Shown here: positions 1 to 9,336 of the stretch, one piece after another | How the letters are laid out: every line of letters starts with the position of its first letter | Position numbering within the stretch: position 1 is the first letter of the stretch | Position numbers and translations under genes: made by a program | Source of the DNA: Symbiodinium natans | Lineage: Eukaryota; Sar; Dinophyceae; Suessiales; Symbiodiniaceae | NCBI GenBank assembly: GCA_905221605.1 | Contig: CAJNDS010002701.1 | Span: forward strand, 1,110,614-1,174,613 | Direction of reading: 5' to 3' | DNA: 64,000 nucleotides | Notes under the pieces: model-generated | Database searches by the model: none | Told to the model about the DNA's origin: nothing | Seen by the model: the letters and a program-made list of their open reading frames with translations, nothing else

Positions 1-166
1 AACCTCACTGTGTCCAGGGGGGAGGGGGGCATATGAAGCAGGGCTTATGTTCCTGTTGTTGGTGAGTGGGTACGAGGAATATAAACCCTGCTCCAATATG
101 AGGGCTCTCTGAGGCCCTGGCCCTAGCTCATCACTCCCTGCCTGTGTGCTTCTGAAGGAGATTAGG

Positions 167-206
167 GTTTAGGGTTTAGGGTTTAGGGTTTAGGGTTTAG
201 GGTTTA
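167..206. repeat. interstitial telomere-like array (TTTAGGG)n
   Basis: Nearly six direct copies of the heptamer lie within the presumed intron downstream of the exon at 211-291. It is not a chromosome end, because non-repetitive sequence continues on both sides. Confidence 0.9.
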
Positions 207-210
207 CAAC

Positions 211-291
211 CTTGCATTGGGCAGCTGCCGTTAAGCGCACCTCCTCATCATCCTCGATCTCTTCCTGTTTTTGCTCCATGGTCTCACGTTC
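211..291 (-). CDS. short internal exon, acidic coiled segment (gene unknown)
   Basis: An 81-bp open stretch of 27 codons reads as a charged helical segment (ERETMEQKQEEIEDDEEV, then RLTAAAQCK). It is preceded by a TATAG|G acceptor and followed by an AAG|GTTGTAAACCC donor. The telomere-like array at 167-206 begins a few bases inside the downstream intron. I do not recognise the protein. Assignment rests on frame, amino-acid composition and splice dinucleotides only. Confidence 0.4.
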
Positions 292-360
292 CTATACAGG
301 CCAGATGACACTTCTCTGCTCCCTGAGCGATTCAGCTGAGAAAATGAAATTGGCATTGAG

Positions 361-465
361 ATGTTCGCCCTTTTCCTAACAGTCCTAAGTAGGGATTATA
401 ATAGGGGGTGCGATAATCCCTATTATGGACTGTTCGTGTTGAGGGGTAACATCCCAAGGCTGGCA
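361..465. mobile_element. MITE-like inverted-repeat element, family M6
   Basis: The ends are inverted copies: GATGTTCGCCCTTTTCCTAA at the left and a TGAGGGGTAACATCCC-type end at the right. An internal ACAGTCC...GGACTGT palindrome surrounds a short AT-rich core. A second copy with better-preserved ends lies at 10,470-10,563. No coding capacity, as expected for a non-autonomous element. The remainder of 292-890 shows nothing else I can assign. Confidence 0.55.
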
Positions 466-894
466 CATGTGATGCCTTCTTCCCGAGGCTGTCATTCGCC
501 TCCTCCTGCCTGGCGTGCTGTCGGATGTCGTCACTTCTCCAAACTTCCAAGAGTTTAGATTTCAGCACTGTACTATTCTATAGCATTATATGGTATTATA
601 GATGTATAGTATTGGAGGATTAAAGTGTTGTACGATTATAGCACGGGTTCGCTCCGATCCGCAAACTCTACTTCGGATACCCAGGAGGTCAGCCACTATG
701 AAGAGAACTACCCATGTAACCTTGCAAGCATAGGCTAGGCTGAGCTATGCATCTGGGAGCGTGGGGGGCGCTCCGCGGATGAGAGACCCATGATGCTTAA
801 GTGTTTTCTGACGCACATGTACTCAATCCCTTGACTTGAGGCAGAAACCTTCCACGAAGATTCTCCAGGAGCCAAAAACCCCCCCAAGTTAGGG

Positions 895-946
895 CTCCAA
901 CTCTTCGAGTTTAGCTTCGTGCCGTGACACCGAGCGCTTGAAAGCT
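895..946 (-). CDS. possible short exon (unknown)
   Basis: Reads RAFKRSVSRHEAKLEELEP on the minus strand after a GAGAG acceptor. It is basic, then acidic and helical. Boundaries are uncertain and no family is recognised. Confidence 0.22.
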
Positions 947-979
947 CTCCCAGACTAACAAGATTTGCCACTCGATTGT

Positions 980-1220
980 ATATTCACGCAATTTCGCAGG
1001 TCCTGTCTCATATGTGTTTGGTCATCTTCAGAACGGTCTATCTTGTCAATTGACCGAATGTGCGGCCCCAACAAGGCCTGGCCAGCCCCTGGCGGACTTG
1101 CTGCAGCCTGCAAGACGGGAAACGCTGCGGCAGCCCAGCGCTTGAGTACGAGCAAGCAACACCAAAAGCGGTTCAGTGGCAGCCGCCTCTTTTCCACCTG
1201 ATCTGATGTCAGCTCTTCGC
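980..1220 (-). CDS. putative exon, unknown protein
   Basis: After a GATCGCAG|GCG acceptor the frame stays open for about 80 codons. It starts GEELTSDQVEKRRLPLNRFW, continues through an alanine-rich helical part and ends in a charged part (SIDKIDRSEDDQTHMRQDL). Composition and length are protein-like, and it is one of the longer exons of the left block. An internal CAG|GC could be a GC donor, so it may be two exons. Function unknown. Confidence 0.35.
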
Positions 1221-1547
1221 CTGCGATCAAGTAGATAGAATCGCGGGCAAAGCTTGGAGGTGTAACTCTTGTACAAACTCATCCCAAACCCTGAGCCCCT
1301 AAACCAGAGACGGGAGCCAAAGCATCCAAAAAATATGACTGCTTCGCATTTCGTGGCAACGACAGTTTCGACGATCATCCATTAGATTGCCAAAGCCCTA
1401 AACCCTCAAGCCCGAACCCTGAACCCCCCGCCCCCCAAACCCTATACAGCCCCGAAAATACATCCTAAGTCCCGGAGCCCCGTCGAACATGAGACCCTGA
1501 ACCGACCGTCCATGAAAGCGACCCAGTCTGGAGGAGGGGCTCATTCC

Positions 1548-1817
1548 TCCCCCCTCCCCCCCCCCCTCCCCCCCCCCTCCCCCCCCTCCCCCCCCCTCCC
1601 CCCCCCTCCCCCCCCCCTCCCCCCCCCCCTCCCCCCCCCCCCCTCCCCCCCCCCCTCCCCCCCCCCCCCCCCCTCCCCCCCCCCCCCCCCTCCCCCCCCC
1701 CTCCCCCCCCCCCTCCCCCCCCCCCTCCCCCCCCCCCCCTCCCCCCCCCCCCCTCCCCCCTCCCCCCCCCCCCCCCCCCCCCCCCCCTCCCCCCCCCCCC
1801 TCCCCCCCCTCCCCCCC
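1548..1817. repeat. about 270-bp homopyrimidine tract (C-rich with CCT interruptions)
   Basis: Almost uninterrupted C runs are broken by single T. The open frames it creates (poly-Pro/Ser on plus, poly-Gly on minus) are composition artefacts. The tract could form triplex, i-motif or G-quadruplex structures. The flanks to 2,035 hold a GAA-type tract (1,918-1,938) and an (AT)n run near 2,000. Confidence 0.9.
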
Positions 1818-2039
1818 AAGCTACACAAAGCTAGCTTTCCTGAAAATTCTGCAACAACCCTCAAATCCCTAAAGCCTAGACGCAAGAACCTCTGACACGA
1901 TCCTGGCACAAAATCCTAAGAAGAAGAAGAAGAAGAAGAATACACATATAGCAATAGTAATAGCAATAGGAATAGTAATAGTCATAGTCAAAGTCATATA
2001 TATATATATATATAGTAATAAAGCACGTTCCATGCCTGT

Positions 2040-2150
2040 GGCGGTCTGGACCGTAATTCCGCCCGCGGCAAGTTGCAGGGCCCGGCACCGAAGCAAAGCC
2101 ATCTCTTGGACGGCGCCCTCGGTCACAGCGTCGAGAAGACAGCGAATCCG
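2040..2150 (-). CDS. putative short exon (unknown)
   Basis: The minus strand reads RIRCLLDAVTEGAVQEMALL followed by RCRALQLAAGGITV, a well-formed amphipathic segment. It lies against a telomere-like array (2,153-2,212) on its 5' side. Family not recognised; exact splice sites unresolved. Confidence 0.4.
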
Positions 2151-2152
2151 TG

Positions 2153-2212
2153 GTTTAGGGTTTAGGGTTTAGGGTTTAGGGTTCAGGGTTCAGGGTTCAG
2201 GGTTTAGGGTGA
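2153..2212. repeat. interstitial telomere-like array (TTTAGGG/TTCAGGG)
   Basis: Eight heptamers, several with a T-to-C change in the same position, directly abut the putative exon at 2,040-2,150. Confidence 0.85.
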
Positions 2213-2261
2213 CTGGTATGAGCCCCCAACCCCGAGCCCTAACCCAGCGGCCTGACGCAGG

Positions 2262-2330
2262 GAGGATGCGGCCCACAAAGCACGCAGCAAGCGAGTGCCC
2301 CTGAGGCAGAACGGCTCTCTCTCCCTATCC
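2262..2330 (-). CDS. possible short exon (unknown)
   Basis: Reads EPFCLRGTRLLRALWAASSL on the minus strand. Helical composition; boundaries not resolved. From 2,335 to 2,590 there is a short (CA)n run but no clear coding signal. Confidence 0.25.
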
Positions 2331-2760
2331 AGTCAGAGCCCGGTCTACTACACACACACACACACACGGCCTGTGTGAAGAGTCTGCGCTGCAAATTTCA
2401 GCTGCATGTTGCTCCTGATCGGATGATCAAGTGAACAGCCTGTCTCACATTCTGCCGGAGACTTGCGATGCGAGAGAGCTGCAGGGTTGATCTTAATAAA
2501 GGGCTTTCTTTGGTCTTTTGCACTGTCGCAAGATACTCCTGAAAGTTTGAGAACAGTTGCCTAGCTTAGATCATTTTAGATCACCCAAACCCCTAAACCC
2601 TAAACCCTAAACCCTAAACCCTAACCCCGAACCCCTCACCCACAACCCTAAACCCCAAGCCCTCCCACCCACCCCCAAAAGCTGCTCCTCCTCTACAGCG
2701 GTCAGGCGTCCCGGGTGGAAGGCGCTGTCAAACCCCAAGCCCTCCTGGAGTCCAAGACTG

Positions 2761-2872
2761 AGGGTTTAGGGTTTAGGGTTTAGGGCTTAGGGCTTAGGGC
2801 TTGGGGTTTAGGGTTTAGGGCTTAGGGTTTAGGGTTTAGGGTTAAGGGTTTAGGGTTTTGGGTTTAGGGTTC
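2761..2872. repeat. interstitial telomere-like array, degenerate
   Basis: TTTAGGG with TTAGGGC variants. A shorter opposite-orientation array (CCCTAAA) sits at 2,591-2,625, so the two face each other across a short GC-rich spacer. Confidence 0.85.
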
Positions 2873-2954
2873 TCTAAATGATGTCTTTTTTTGGTGTACC
2901 CTAAATCAAAGGGCCGCCTTGTAGTTGGGACCCCAAAAGGGACCATATTTTAGA

Positions 2955-3175
2955 GGAGTGACCATATATCAATACAATATGATACAGTATGATACAACAT
3001 AATACAATATGTTACGATATAATACGATATAAGACAATAGACTGCAAAATCAGACAATACAATCAAATCAGATAATACAATAGAACATAATGCAAGATAA
3101 TGCAATACAAGACATCAGAATACAAAACAGTACGAGATGCAACAATAGAAGAATACGTGGAAGAATGAAAGCATA
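2955..3175. other. AT-rich low-complexity tract (ATACAATA-like)
   Basis: Degenerate repeats of ATACAATAYGATACA continue for about 220 bp. No coding signal from 2,880 to 3,420. Confidence 0.6.
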
Positions 3176-3422
3176 GAAGAGTATAGTAATGATCGCTAGC
3201 TAGCTAGAACAGTGCTTTAGTTTTCAATATAACTTCTATGCATGCCCATGGAAGCCAGAAAGGAGTACCAGAAGCAAAGCCAATGCGCAGGCACAATTGT
3301 TACTATATCAGAAACTGGGATGCCTAAACAAACTCGTGAAGCACTCTAAAAGAGTTTGGGTTCAGGTTTGTAGGTTTGCTTTCGGGCTGAAAGGCCTCAT
3401 ATTGGGTGGGGTGTAGTTTAGA

Positions 3423-3590
3423 ACTTGTAAGGGCGTAGAGGGTGTTCGATGCCTCTGCCTCTGGCTCTGCACATAGTTCTTGCAAACGCGCGTGTCGCAC
3501 CGAGCCCCAACCGATCTATTGATTTAGACATCTCACCCCACAAGACCCTTGATTCATTGGAAAAAACTTCTAGGGAGATGCATAAGGGTT
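3423..3590 (-). CDS. putative exon (unknown)
   Basis: The minus frame is open and protein-like: LCISLEVFSNESRVLWGEM, then SKSIDRLGLGATRAFARTM and a basic end (CRARGRGIEHPLRPYK). Upstream (3,599-3,700) is a GC-rich dispersed motif also found near 60.48 kb, followed by a poly-C run. I do not recognise the family. Confidence 0.35.
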
Positions 3591-3742
3591 GCCGAATGGA
3601 TATCCGCCGAGGCCTCGGCCGAAGGTGTATAGGGTAGGCAGAGCCCTTTTTTACCTGGAAAGGGTACCCCCCCGTGGGCGACCACAATCTGAAAGCGGAT
3701 GGTTTGCCAGGATTAGAGGGGCAGTTGAAGCCCCGCCTAGCA

Positions 3743-3748
<6 letters not shown>

Positions 3749-3785
<37 letters not shown>
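3749..3785. repeat. poly-C homopolymer
   Basis: A run of about 37 or more C residues, slightly interrupted at its left edge. Such runs recur in this block (poly-G near 12,824-12,853, 16,118-16,134 and 17,409-17,424). Confidence 0.9.
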
Positions 3786-4004
3786 TTCCCTGACCTCCCC
3801 CTAAACCCCAGACCGTGAACCTTGAGCCCTAAGCCCTCAACCCTAAACTAACCCTCAACCCTAAACCCTAAACCCTAAACCCTAAACCCCAAGCTCCATC
3901 GGGCTGAACACCTAAGCCTAAACTAGCGTAAATCCTAAACCGCGAGCCTCAACCCTTCACAAGGGTTTAGTTTATAGTTAGGGTTTCAGGGGTACCGTAC
4001 TAAC

Positions 4005-4085
4005 CAAGTAGTGCACCTCCTTCCATCATTGCCTCACACTGCCAGGCTGCGATGATGCACTTGTCACCCATCCCCTTCCTACACG
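4005..4085 (-). CDS. possible short exon (unknown)
   Basis: Reads MGDKCIIAAWQCEAMMEGG on the minus strand between telomere-like flanks. Compact and protein-like; edges unresolved. Confidence 0.3.
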
Positions 4086-4151
4086 TCAGAATAAACCCCA
4101 TATAAACCCTAAGCCCTAAACCCTACTGTAAACCCTAAATCCTAAACCCTC

Positions 4152-4210
4152 CGTGCGCCTCCATCCACATGCGAAGGCGAACATGCTCTTCCTGCGCCAG
4201 GCCGATCTGC
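4152..4210 (-). CDS. short exon with inferred GA donor (unknown protein)
   Basis: After a CTGAG|G acceptor it encodes QIGLAQEEHVRLRMWMEAH. It ends at CACG|GAGGGTTTAGG, so the intron would begin with GA and run directly into a TTTAGGG-like array. Strongly protein-like. A neighbouring minus exon at about 4,395-4,470 has a similar helical character. Confidence 0.42.
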
Positions 4211-4394
4211 CTCAGCAGGGGGGGGGGGGGGACTCAGAGTCAGGAATCACCAACTATGGCATCACTGCAGACTCTAACCTTTTTGGGGGGGACCCAAAGA
4301 ACCCGAAAGTTGGAATCAAAATGAGTGATCTCCCTTAATGGACCCCCTGAAGCCTAATGCAAGTGAACTCTTGAAAGGGATCCCTGTGATCCCG

Positions 4395-4470
4395 CATTCT
4401 CGGAACATTGCCGTCTCAGCTGCGGATGCCAAAAGAGCCAGGCACCTCAGCGACTCATGCAAGCATTGTG
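4395..4470 (-). CDS. short exon (unknown helical protein)
   Basis: Reads CLHESLRCLALLASAAETAM then FRECG on the minus strand. It resembles one helical hairpin of an alpha-solenoid repeat, but no named family is identified. Confidence 0.38.
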
Positions 4471-4647
4471 GGGGGGTGGGGTGGGTGGGAGGGTGGTGGG
4501 AAAAAGGGGGGGGTGCGAGGGAGGGGGGGGGGGGGGAACCCCTAAACCCCAAACCCCAAACCCCAAACCCGAAACCCGAAACCCGAAACCCGAAACCCTA
4601 ATCCCTAAACCCTAAACCCTAAACCCTAAACCCTAAACCCTAAAGCC

Positions 4648-4727
4648 TAGCTGCGCAAGCTGTGCCAAGGCACGCAGCAGGCTGAGCGCCGGCTGGTGCA
4701 GCCAGGGCAGGCGAGAGCTGGCCATGA
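4648..4727 (-). CDS. short exon (unknown helical protein)
   Basis: Reads MASSRLPWLHQPALSLLRAL then AQLAQL on the minus strand. It directly abuts a CCCTAAA array (4,594-4,646). Helical and leucine-rich, probably the same gene as the neighbouring minus exons. Confidence 0.38.
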
Positions 4728-4751
4728 CACAAGACTCCTCAGGCATGAAGA

Positions 4752-4844
4752 ACTTGGGACTCTCTTTACCTATACAGTCTAATGGGTTATACCTCTAATT
4801 GAGGGGTAGTTACTACTAAAACTGTAGGTAAAACAGAGTCCCAG
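4752..4844. mobile_element. MITE-like element, family M2
   Basis: Inverted ends GGGACTCTCTTTACCTATACAG and CTGTAGGTAAAACAGAGTCCC enclose about 50 bp of AT-rich sequence. Related copies are at 20,262-20,345 (complete) and 15,953-16,001 (right half). Confidence 0.65.
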
Positions 4845-4845
4845 G

Positions 4846-4976
4846 AGGAGGTTTGTAGCATGTCAAAGCGCATGTCAAGGGCATGAGCTTTGCCTCTGAG
4901 CTGTCTCGCCGAGCGTCAGCCAGCGACAGGCCGAATTCTTGAACGAAGCTTCGCAAGGCATGTCGTGGATCAGGAT
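4846..4976 (-). CDS. putative exon between two MITEs (unknown)
   Basis: The minus strand reads EDPDPRHALRSFVQEFGLSL, then ADARRDSSEAKLMPLTCAL. It is strongly protein-like and lies exactly between an M2 element (4,752-4,844) and an M1 element (4,986-5,091). Its introns may therefore largely consist of these elements. Not recognised. Confidence 0.42.
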
Positions 4977-4985
4977 CCTCTCCTC

Positions 4986-5091
4986 CGAGGCTCCAATACC
5001 CCTTAATGAAGGAAAATATTCCTTGAACCATACAAGGAACCCTCTTTTATTTGAAGGAGTTTTCCTCAATCAAGGGGTATTGGAGTCTCTG
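4986..5091. mobile_element. MITE-like element, family M1
   Basis: Left end GAGGCTCCAATACCCCTTAA and right end AAGGGGTATTGGAGTCTCTG are inverted copies. A second inner inverted pair centres on ATATTCCTT...AAGGAGTTTTCC. The best copy is at 24,127-24,233; a partial one is at 60,943-61,054. Confidence 0.7.
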
Positions 5092-5295
5092 GGTCCTCCA
5101 CAGCCACAGGGAAGTGCGACAGAGCCCATCTGGGGGGTTTCCGAAAGTGTTTTACCAACATGTTGATAAGTGCGAGCGCAGCGAGCGAAACACCGGAGTA
5201 TATTCAACATAACCACCTGATCAAGTCTTGATTTTAATGAGTTTTCAACATTTTTGGCAATTTATAAATTTCGGAATTTATGTTTTTGCCACGTT

Positions 5296-5402
5296 TCTTG
5301 TTTGAGGTTGCTGAAAATAGGGGTACCCTTTCTGGGGGCCCCTTTGAGGGGATTCTGTTCTATTTGGGGCCCAGAGGTACCCCTGTTTTGGGAAATTCCC
5401 AT
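5296..5402. mobile_element. MITE-like element, family M7
   Basis: The inverted ends are of the AAAATAGGGGTACCC / GGTACCCCTGTTTTGGGAA type. The same architecture recurs at 12,468-12,573, 21,172-21,278, 25,925-26,015 and 58,752-58,853. The stretch 5,100-5,760 otherwise holds no clear exon. Confidence 0.55.
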
Positions 5403-6146
5403 GTTTTGTTGGTCTCGCAAAGGTCTGCAGTTCTGGTCCCCTCTTTCGTCCCTGAAATGCTAATGCCCCTTATGTTGAGAGTCTCCAGGACAGGGGACCA
5501 TACCTTCATAACCCAAAAGCCTACCTTTTTTTGCAGGCTACCTAAGAATCCCATGAAGGAGTCATTCTCACCATCAAAAAAATCTGGGTTTGGGGGTTCT
5601 TGAGGTACAGCATGCAAAACGTAGTCCTTGTGAGCCAATCTGCCTGGTCTGCCCTAGCTAAACCCTACATAAACCTTGTACCAACCCCATGAACACCCTT
5701 TACAAGCCCTAAACCCTAAACTCTAAACTCCAAACTCTAAACCCTACACACACAAAAAAAAAATACGACCCTTCAAGCCCCCAAGAAGCCGTCTCCTGGG
5801 CAGCCATCCGACTGGTCCACCCAAGCCAAGAAAGTGCTGCTGGCCTCGGCCAAGGGAACTTGGCGTGTGCGCGCCGGGGGAGGGCCGTGGGTTCCTGGAA
5901 CCCAGAAAGCCCTCCAGGCTTCAAATCAAAAGGAATATGCATAAATGTATAAGCTATAACTTTTAAGCATAAATATTATGTATGCATGTACTAATATGTT
6001 ACAAGGACCGCCATGTTGCTTTTTAATGCTTGGCAAATTCGGGATTGAGGTACCTCAGTGCAGCAAGGGCACCCAGAATGCACGAACACCTGAGTTGGGC
6101 TATGCTTCTGTTCGCTATCCAGGCGCATGTGCTGGTTTAATCGCCT

Positions 6147-6193
6147 AAACCCTAAACCCTAAACCCTAAACCCTAAACCCTAAACCCTAAACC
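6147..6193. repeat. interstitial telomere-like array (CCCTAAA)n
   Basis: About seven heptamers on one side of the exon at 6,205-6,295. An array of opposite orientation (6,299-6,398) lies on the other side, so the exon is bracketed by convergent arrays. Confidence 0.9.
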
Positions 6194-6204
6194 CCCCGCA
6201 GACC

Positions 6205-6295
6205 GGGCCTAAGTGAGTTTCCACCTCCGAGCGTATCAGCGGCCGCGAAAGCAGCACTGCACCGCCAAGCAGCTCCGCCTCCAGCAAAGACGTCA
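6205..6295 (-). CDS. short exon flanked by opposing telomere-like arrays (unknown)
   Basis: The minus strand reads MTSLLEAELLGGAVLLSRPL then IRSEVETHLGPVC, clearly protein-like. A likely GT donor is CGGAG|GTGGAA and a likely acceptor TGGAG|GC. Both flanks are heptamer arrays within a few bases. Family unknown. Confidence 0.42.
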
Positions 6296-6298
6296 TGT

Positions 6299-6398
6299 GG
6301 TTTAGGGTTTAGGGTTTAGGGTTTAGGGCTTAGGGCTTAGGGTTTAGGGTTTAGGGTTCAGGGTTCTGGGTTCAGGGTTCAGGGTTTAGGGTTTAGGG
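6299..6398. repeat. interstitial telomere-like array (TTTAGGG)n
   Basis: About fourteen heptamers with TTCAGGG and TTAGGGC variants. It lies between the exon at 6,205-6,295 and an M3 element. Confidence 0.9.
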
Positions 6399-6399
6399 C

Positions 6400-6495
6400 G
6401 GTTGTCAAAATGATGGCCCCTTTTTGGATCCCTATTATAATACGGCACCTAATATTTAGGGTACCCCAAAAGGGATCATAATTTTGACAACCACC
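6400..6495. mobile_element. MITE-like element, family M3
   Basis: Terminal inverted repeats GGTTGTCAAAAT / ATTTTGACAACC. The core contains TTTTTGGATCCCTATTATAA. The second copy, at 9,731-9,832, is inserted in the opposite orientation, and both directly touch telomere-like arrays. Confidence 0.7.
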
Positions 6496-6750
6496 CATGT
6501 GAAGTAGGGTGTACTGCGGACTCGAGGTCGTGAATCATATGAAGGTGAGACAGCTTAGATTTGTGCTAGGGTATATATTTCTTGTACCCCCAGAAGGACA
6601 CCAAATATTTGCACTCACCAATGTTAAACAAGGAACCTTATATACACTCACCAGTAACAGAAATATAAACCCTGTGTCGATGTGCATGCGGCCATGTGCT
6701 GCCATCACCATTGCTTTCACATGCTCGCGCTCCCTCCACACATCGAACTT

Positions 6751-6830
6751 ACCAGGATGGGCTATCATACCCAAGAACCCCTCAAGAAAGGCCCTTTTGT
6801 AGGGTTGATTATAAGGGGATTATGAGGCTT
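6751..6830. mobile_element. MITE-like element, family M5 (incomplete right end)
   Basis: Left end ACCAGGATGGGCTATCATAC and an internal GTAGGGTTGATTATAAGGGG block. Fuller relatives lie at 8,210-8,301 and 26,161-26,254. Confidence 0.45.
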
Positions 6831-6899
6831 AGGGTTTAGGGTTTAGGGTTTAGGGTTTAGGGTTTAGGGTTTAGCCCATCCCGGTGCTCTCTTGGTGGC

Positions 6900-6987
6900 C
6901 TGTAAAGCTGTCAACTTGCAGTGGTCCACGGACACGCGGAGGCGCTCGCGCCCGCGCTCGGATGTAAAGCGCAGCACTTCGAACAGC
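6900..6987 (-). CDS. short exon (alpha-helical protein, unknown)
   Basis: Acceptor CTTAG|G and inferred GC donor CAG|GCC bound an 88-bp exon. It reads LFEVLRFTSERGRERLRVS then VDHCKLTALQ. A telomere-like array (6,831-6,873) follows in the downstream intron. It could be part of a helical-repeat protein, but I cannot name a family. Confidence 0.45.
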
Positions 6988-7119
6988 CTAAGAGCAGGGG
7001 TTTAGGGTTTAGGGTTTAGGGCTAGTGGGATACTTGTGGTGCGCTGTAGGATGCCTTCTGCTTCCCTCCCTCAAAAATAAATAGGGAGGGCTTCGACATC
7101 ACCATCGTCACGAATGGGC

Positions 7120-7208
7120 CAGGTGGCCAAGATCGGAAGGTCTGGCATCTGCTTCGTTGACCCTCCGCAGCCTCCAAACACATGCAACCTGCTCCATGTG
7201 GCTCCATG
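7120..7208 (-). CDS. kelch-repeat-like exon
   Basis: Acceptor ACGTAG|CAT and inferred GC donor CCTG|GCCC bound the exon. The frame reads GATWSRLHVFGGCGGSTKQM then PDLPILATW. The W-x-RLHVFGG pattern followed by DL and a Trp near the end matches one kelch beta-propeller blade (established family pattern). Only one blade is visible here, and other blades should be in nearby exons. The match is short, so this is moderately supported. Confidence 0.42.
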
Positions 7209-7377
7209 CTACGTGCCAAGTGGTCATTTTCCCAGAATAGGGGTACCCCTAAAACCCCCAAAACAGTTTACAGCAATCCTATTTGTAGGATCCTTATTTA
7301 AAGGAACCTCCCAAACAACCCTAAACCCTAAACAAATCCTAAACCCCAATTTTGTGAAACTCCCCACGTGTATTGGC

Positions 7378-7460
7378 GTCCTGATCTCCTGGCAGTGCAA
7401 GAAAGCCGGCGACTGCTTGGCTTTCCTCCTGGCTCTGCGAAGCTTCGTAGCTTGGCATGT
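7378..7460 (-). CDS. possible short exon (unknown)
   Basis: Reads SYEASQSQEESQAVAGFLAL then PGDQDA on the minus strand. Acidic and polar; boundaries unresolved. Confidence 0.25.
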
Positions 7461-7871
7461 AGGGTTTTGACAAGGGCTTGGGGTCTATAGGGTTTAGGGT
7501 CTATAGGGCTAAGGGTTTAGGGCCTGTAGGGTTTAGGGCCGACGGCCCTAAACCCTAAACCCTAAACCCTAAACCCTAAACTCTAAACCCTAAACCCGGG
7601 GGGTTTTATGGCATTTGCTGCATCATCTCTGCGTCTGCGTGCATCGCACCTCGAACATGGCCGGAGATGCGTTGTCACTGGCGAGGATGTGCAGCCTCGG
7701 AGTTGCTGCTTATACACAGCCTTTCAGGCTGACTAGTGTTATACATACATATACATATATACATATAAATATAAATAGAAACATAAACATAAAAATAAAT
7801 GTAAATACAAATATAAATATGAATAGTATATGTATGTATATATATATATATATATAATATTCTAGAATAGC

Positions 7872-7956
7872 CCCGCATTCCAGACTTGTGCCGTCCCAAG
7901 CTGCAGCCACTGGACAGCGGAGCCGCTGAGAGGCCAGGGCTCCACCATCCTCGGCA
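7872..7956 (-). CDS. short exon (unknown)
   Basis: Acceptor GTGTAG|T and inferred GC donor GCGGG|GCTATT bound 85 bp reading AEDGGALASQRLRCPVAAAW then DGTSLECG. A long TTTAGGG array (7,973-8,047) lies just upstream in the preceding intron. Confidence 0.4.
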
Positions 7957-7972
7957 CTACACAGAAGGATAA

Positions 7973-8047
7973 GGGTTTAGGGTTTAGGGTTTAGGGTTTA
8001 GGGTTTAGGGTTTAGGGTTTAGGGTTTAGGGTTTAGGGTTTAGGGTA
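7973..8047. repeat. interstitial telomere-like array (TTTAGGG)n
   Basis: About ten or eleven perfect heptamers between two exons, with fewer than about 60 bp to either. Confidence 0.92.
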
Positions 8048-8099
8048 GGTGGCAAGCGACGCACTGCACCTGCACACCGGCATGGTGCAAGGGACATCT

Positions 8100-8169
8100 G
8101 AGCTTCTGATGGCCGAGGAGCAGCGACCGGAGTGAGTCCAGCACGGCAGTGGTCATCGCCGCTGGCGTT
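8100..8169 (-). CDS. short exon (unknown helical)
   Basis: After a GCGCGCAG| acceptor it reads TPAAMTTAVLDSLRSLLLGH then QKLRC. Strongly helical. The 3' edge is either a GC donor in GAA|GCTCAG or a GT donor just after it. Confidence 0.4.
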
Positions 8170-8209
8170 CTGCGCGCAGTATCCTGCTTGCCAGGGAGGG
8201 CGACGAATC

Positions 8210-8301
8210 AGGATGGGCTATTAGGCCTCATATTCCCCTTAATCAACCCCATAAAAAAGGGACCTTTTTGCCTGGTTACGGGGCATAATCGTCCATCCTA
8301 G
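8210..8301. mobile_element. MITE-like element, family M5
   Basis: Inverted ends CAGGATGGGCTATTAGGCC and a CGTCCATCCTAG end enclose TTAATCAACCCCATAAAAAAGGG. Confidence 0.5.
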
Positions 8302-8901
8302 AATCCAATCCACACATGCCACAAGGCGCTAACTGTCTCAATCTGGGCTCCCAGCCTCAAGCATGGGCTCGTCCTGCTGACAGGGCACGCTGCGATCGCT
8401 CGGCACTCGGATGATAAGTGGTTGGCGCTTGGCTATATGTTCTTTTCTCTCTCTAGATACACATATGCTATATATAATATATATACTATATATACATATT
8501 ATACATGTAAACGATGTGTACTATGTAATAGGCTATGAAACATATAGTATATGGCACACTACTCCAAATCTTCGAAAGGAAGTTTCCAGCGGCCCCTCCT
8601 GCTGTTGGTCGTCCTCATTGGCGCCACGGAGAACGAACACCACAGGTTGAAACGGTGGCAAGGAGTTCGTGACCTGGTTTAGGGTTTAGGGTTTAGGGTT
8701 CAGGGTTCAGGGTTTAGGGTTTAGGCTGGCAGCTTGGGGGTCCTGGCACAATGCACGCCATTGCGAAGATGTCTCATATGGGGGTTGACGAAACTGGGGG
8801 ACCCCCAACCCCCGAAATCGTAGGATTCCCTTAAAACAAGAACCCCAATCAGGTAACCCCCAATTTCTGAACACCCCCCCCGCCCGCCCCATATGCCAAA
8901 C

Positions 8902-8997
8902 TTGTGAGCAAGCTGCCATAGTGCGCATGGTCTGCATCAAGTCCACCACTGACAGTCGCATCAGGCACTGCTCCTCGGTCCAGGGAACAGCGATCGA
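8902..8997 (-). CDS. short exon (unknown)
   Basis: Acceptor TGGAG|TCG and GT donor ACAA|GTTTGG bound 96 bp reading SIAVPWTEEQCLMRLSVVDL then MQTMRTMAACSQ. Well-formed helical protein segment. An M7-like inverted-repeat element (about 8,772-8,872) lies in the following intron. Confidence 0.45.
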
Positions 8998-9129
8998 CTC
9001 CACAAGTCACCACAACTCAACGGGACATTTCCCCCGAAATGGGGGGCAGCCCTTAGATGCCCCAAAGATAATAGAAGTGGCTCACCATGATTTTCGGGAA
9101 CCCTAAACCCTAAACCCTAAACCCTAAAC

Positions 9130-9255
9130 CGGCACTCTGAGCTCCAAGCGATGGCTGGCAACTCCCGAGCTTGCCGGGCACACTTCCGGCGTTTCGCCCG
9201 TGCAGCGCTGAGAGACACGAACTCTGCCTCACAATCCCGAAGGTCCATGCACCGA
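9130..9255 (-). CDS. exon with telomeric-repeat donor (unknown)
   Basis: A 126-bp exon after AGAAG|T reads CMDLRDCEAEFVSLSAARAK then RRKCARQARELPAIAWSSEC. The inferred donor is TGCCG|GTTTAGGGTTTAGGG, so the heptamer array (9,100-9,130) itself supplies the GT. This is the clearest case on the left of a telomere-like intron start. Protein family unknown; it is likely the same gene as the exons at 8.9 kb and below. Confidence 0.5.
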
Positions 9256-9265
9256 CTTCTATATA

Positions 9266-9336
9266 TAGGGTTTAGGGTTTAGGGTTTAGGGTTTGGGGTT
9301 TAGGGTCTAGGGTCTAGGGTTTTAGGGTTCAGGGTT
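9266..9336. repeat. interstitial telomere-like array
   Basis: Around ten heptamers, with TCTAGGG and TTTGGGG variants, upstream of the exon at 9,130-9,255. Together with the array at 9,100-9,130 it brackets that exon. Confidence 0.88.

Noticed and set aside
1512-1909. Proline/serine-rich ORF (plus) and glycine-rich ORF (minus), about 120 codons
   Set aside because: Produced entirely by the homopyrimidine tract; no sequence outside it looks coding.
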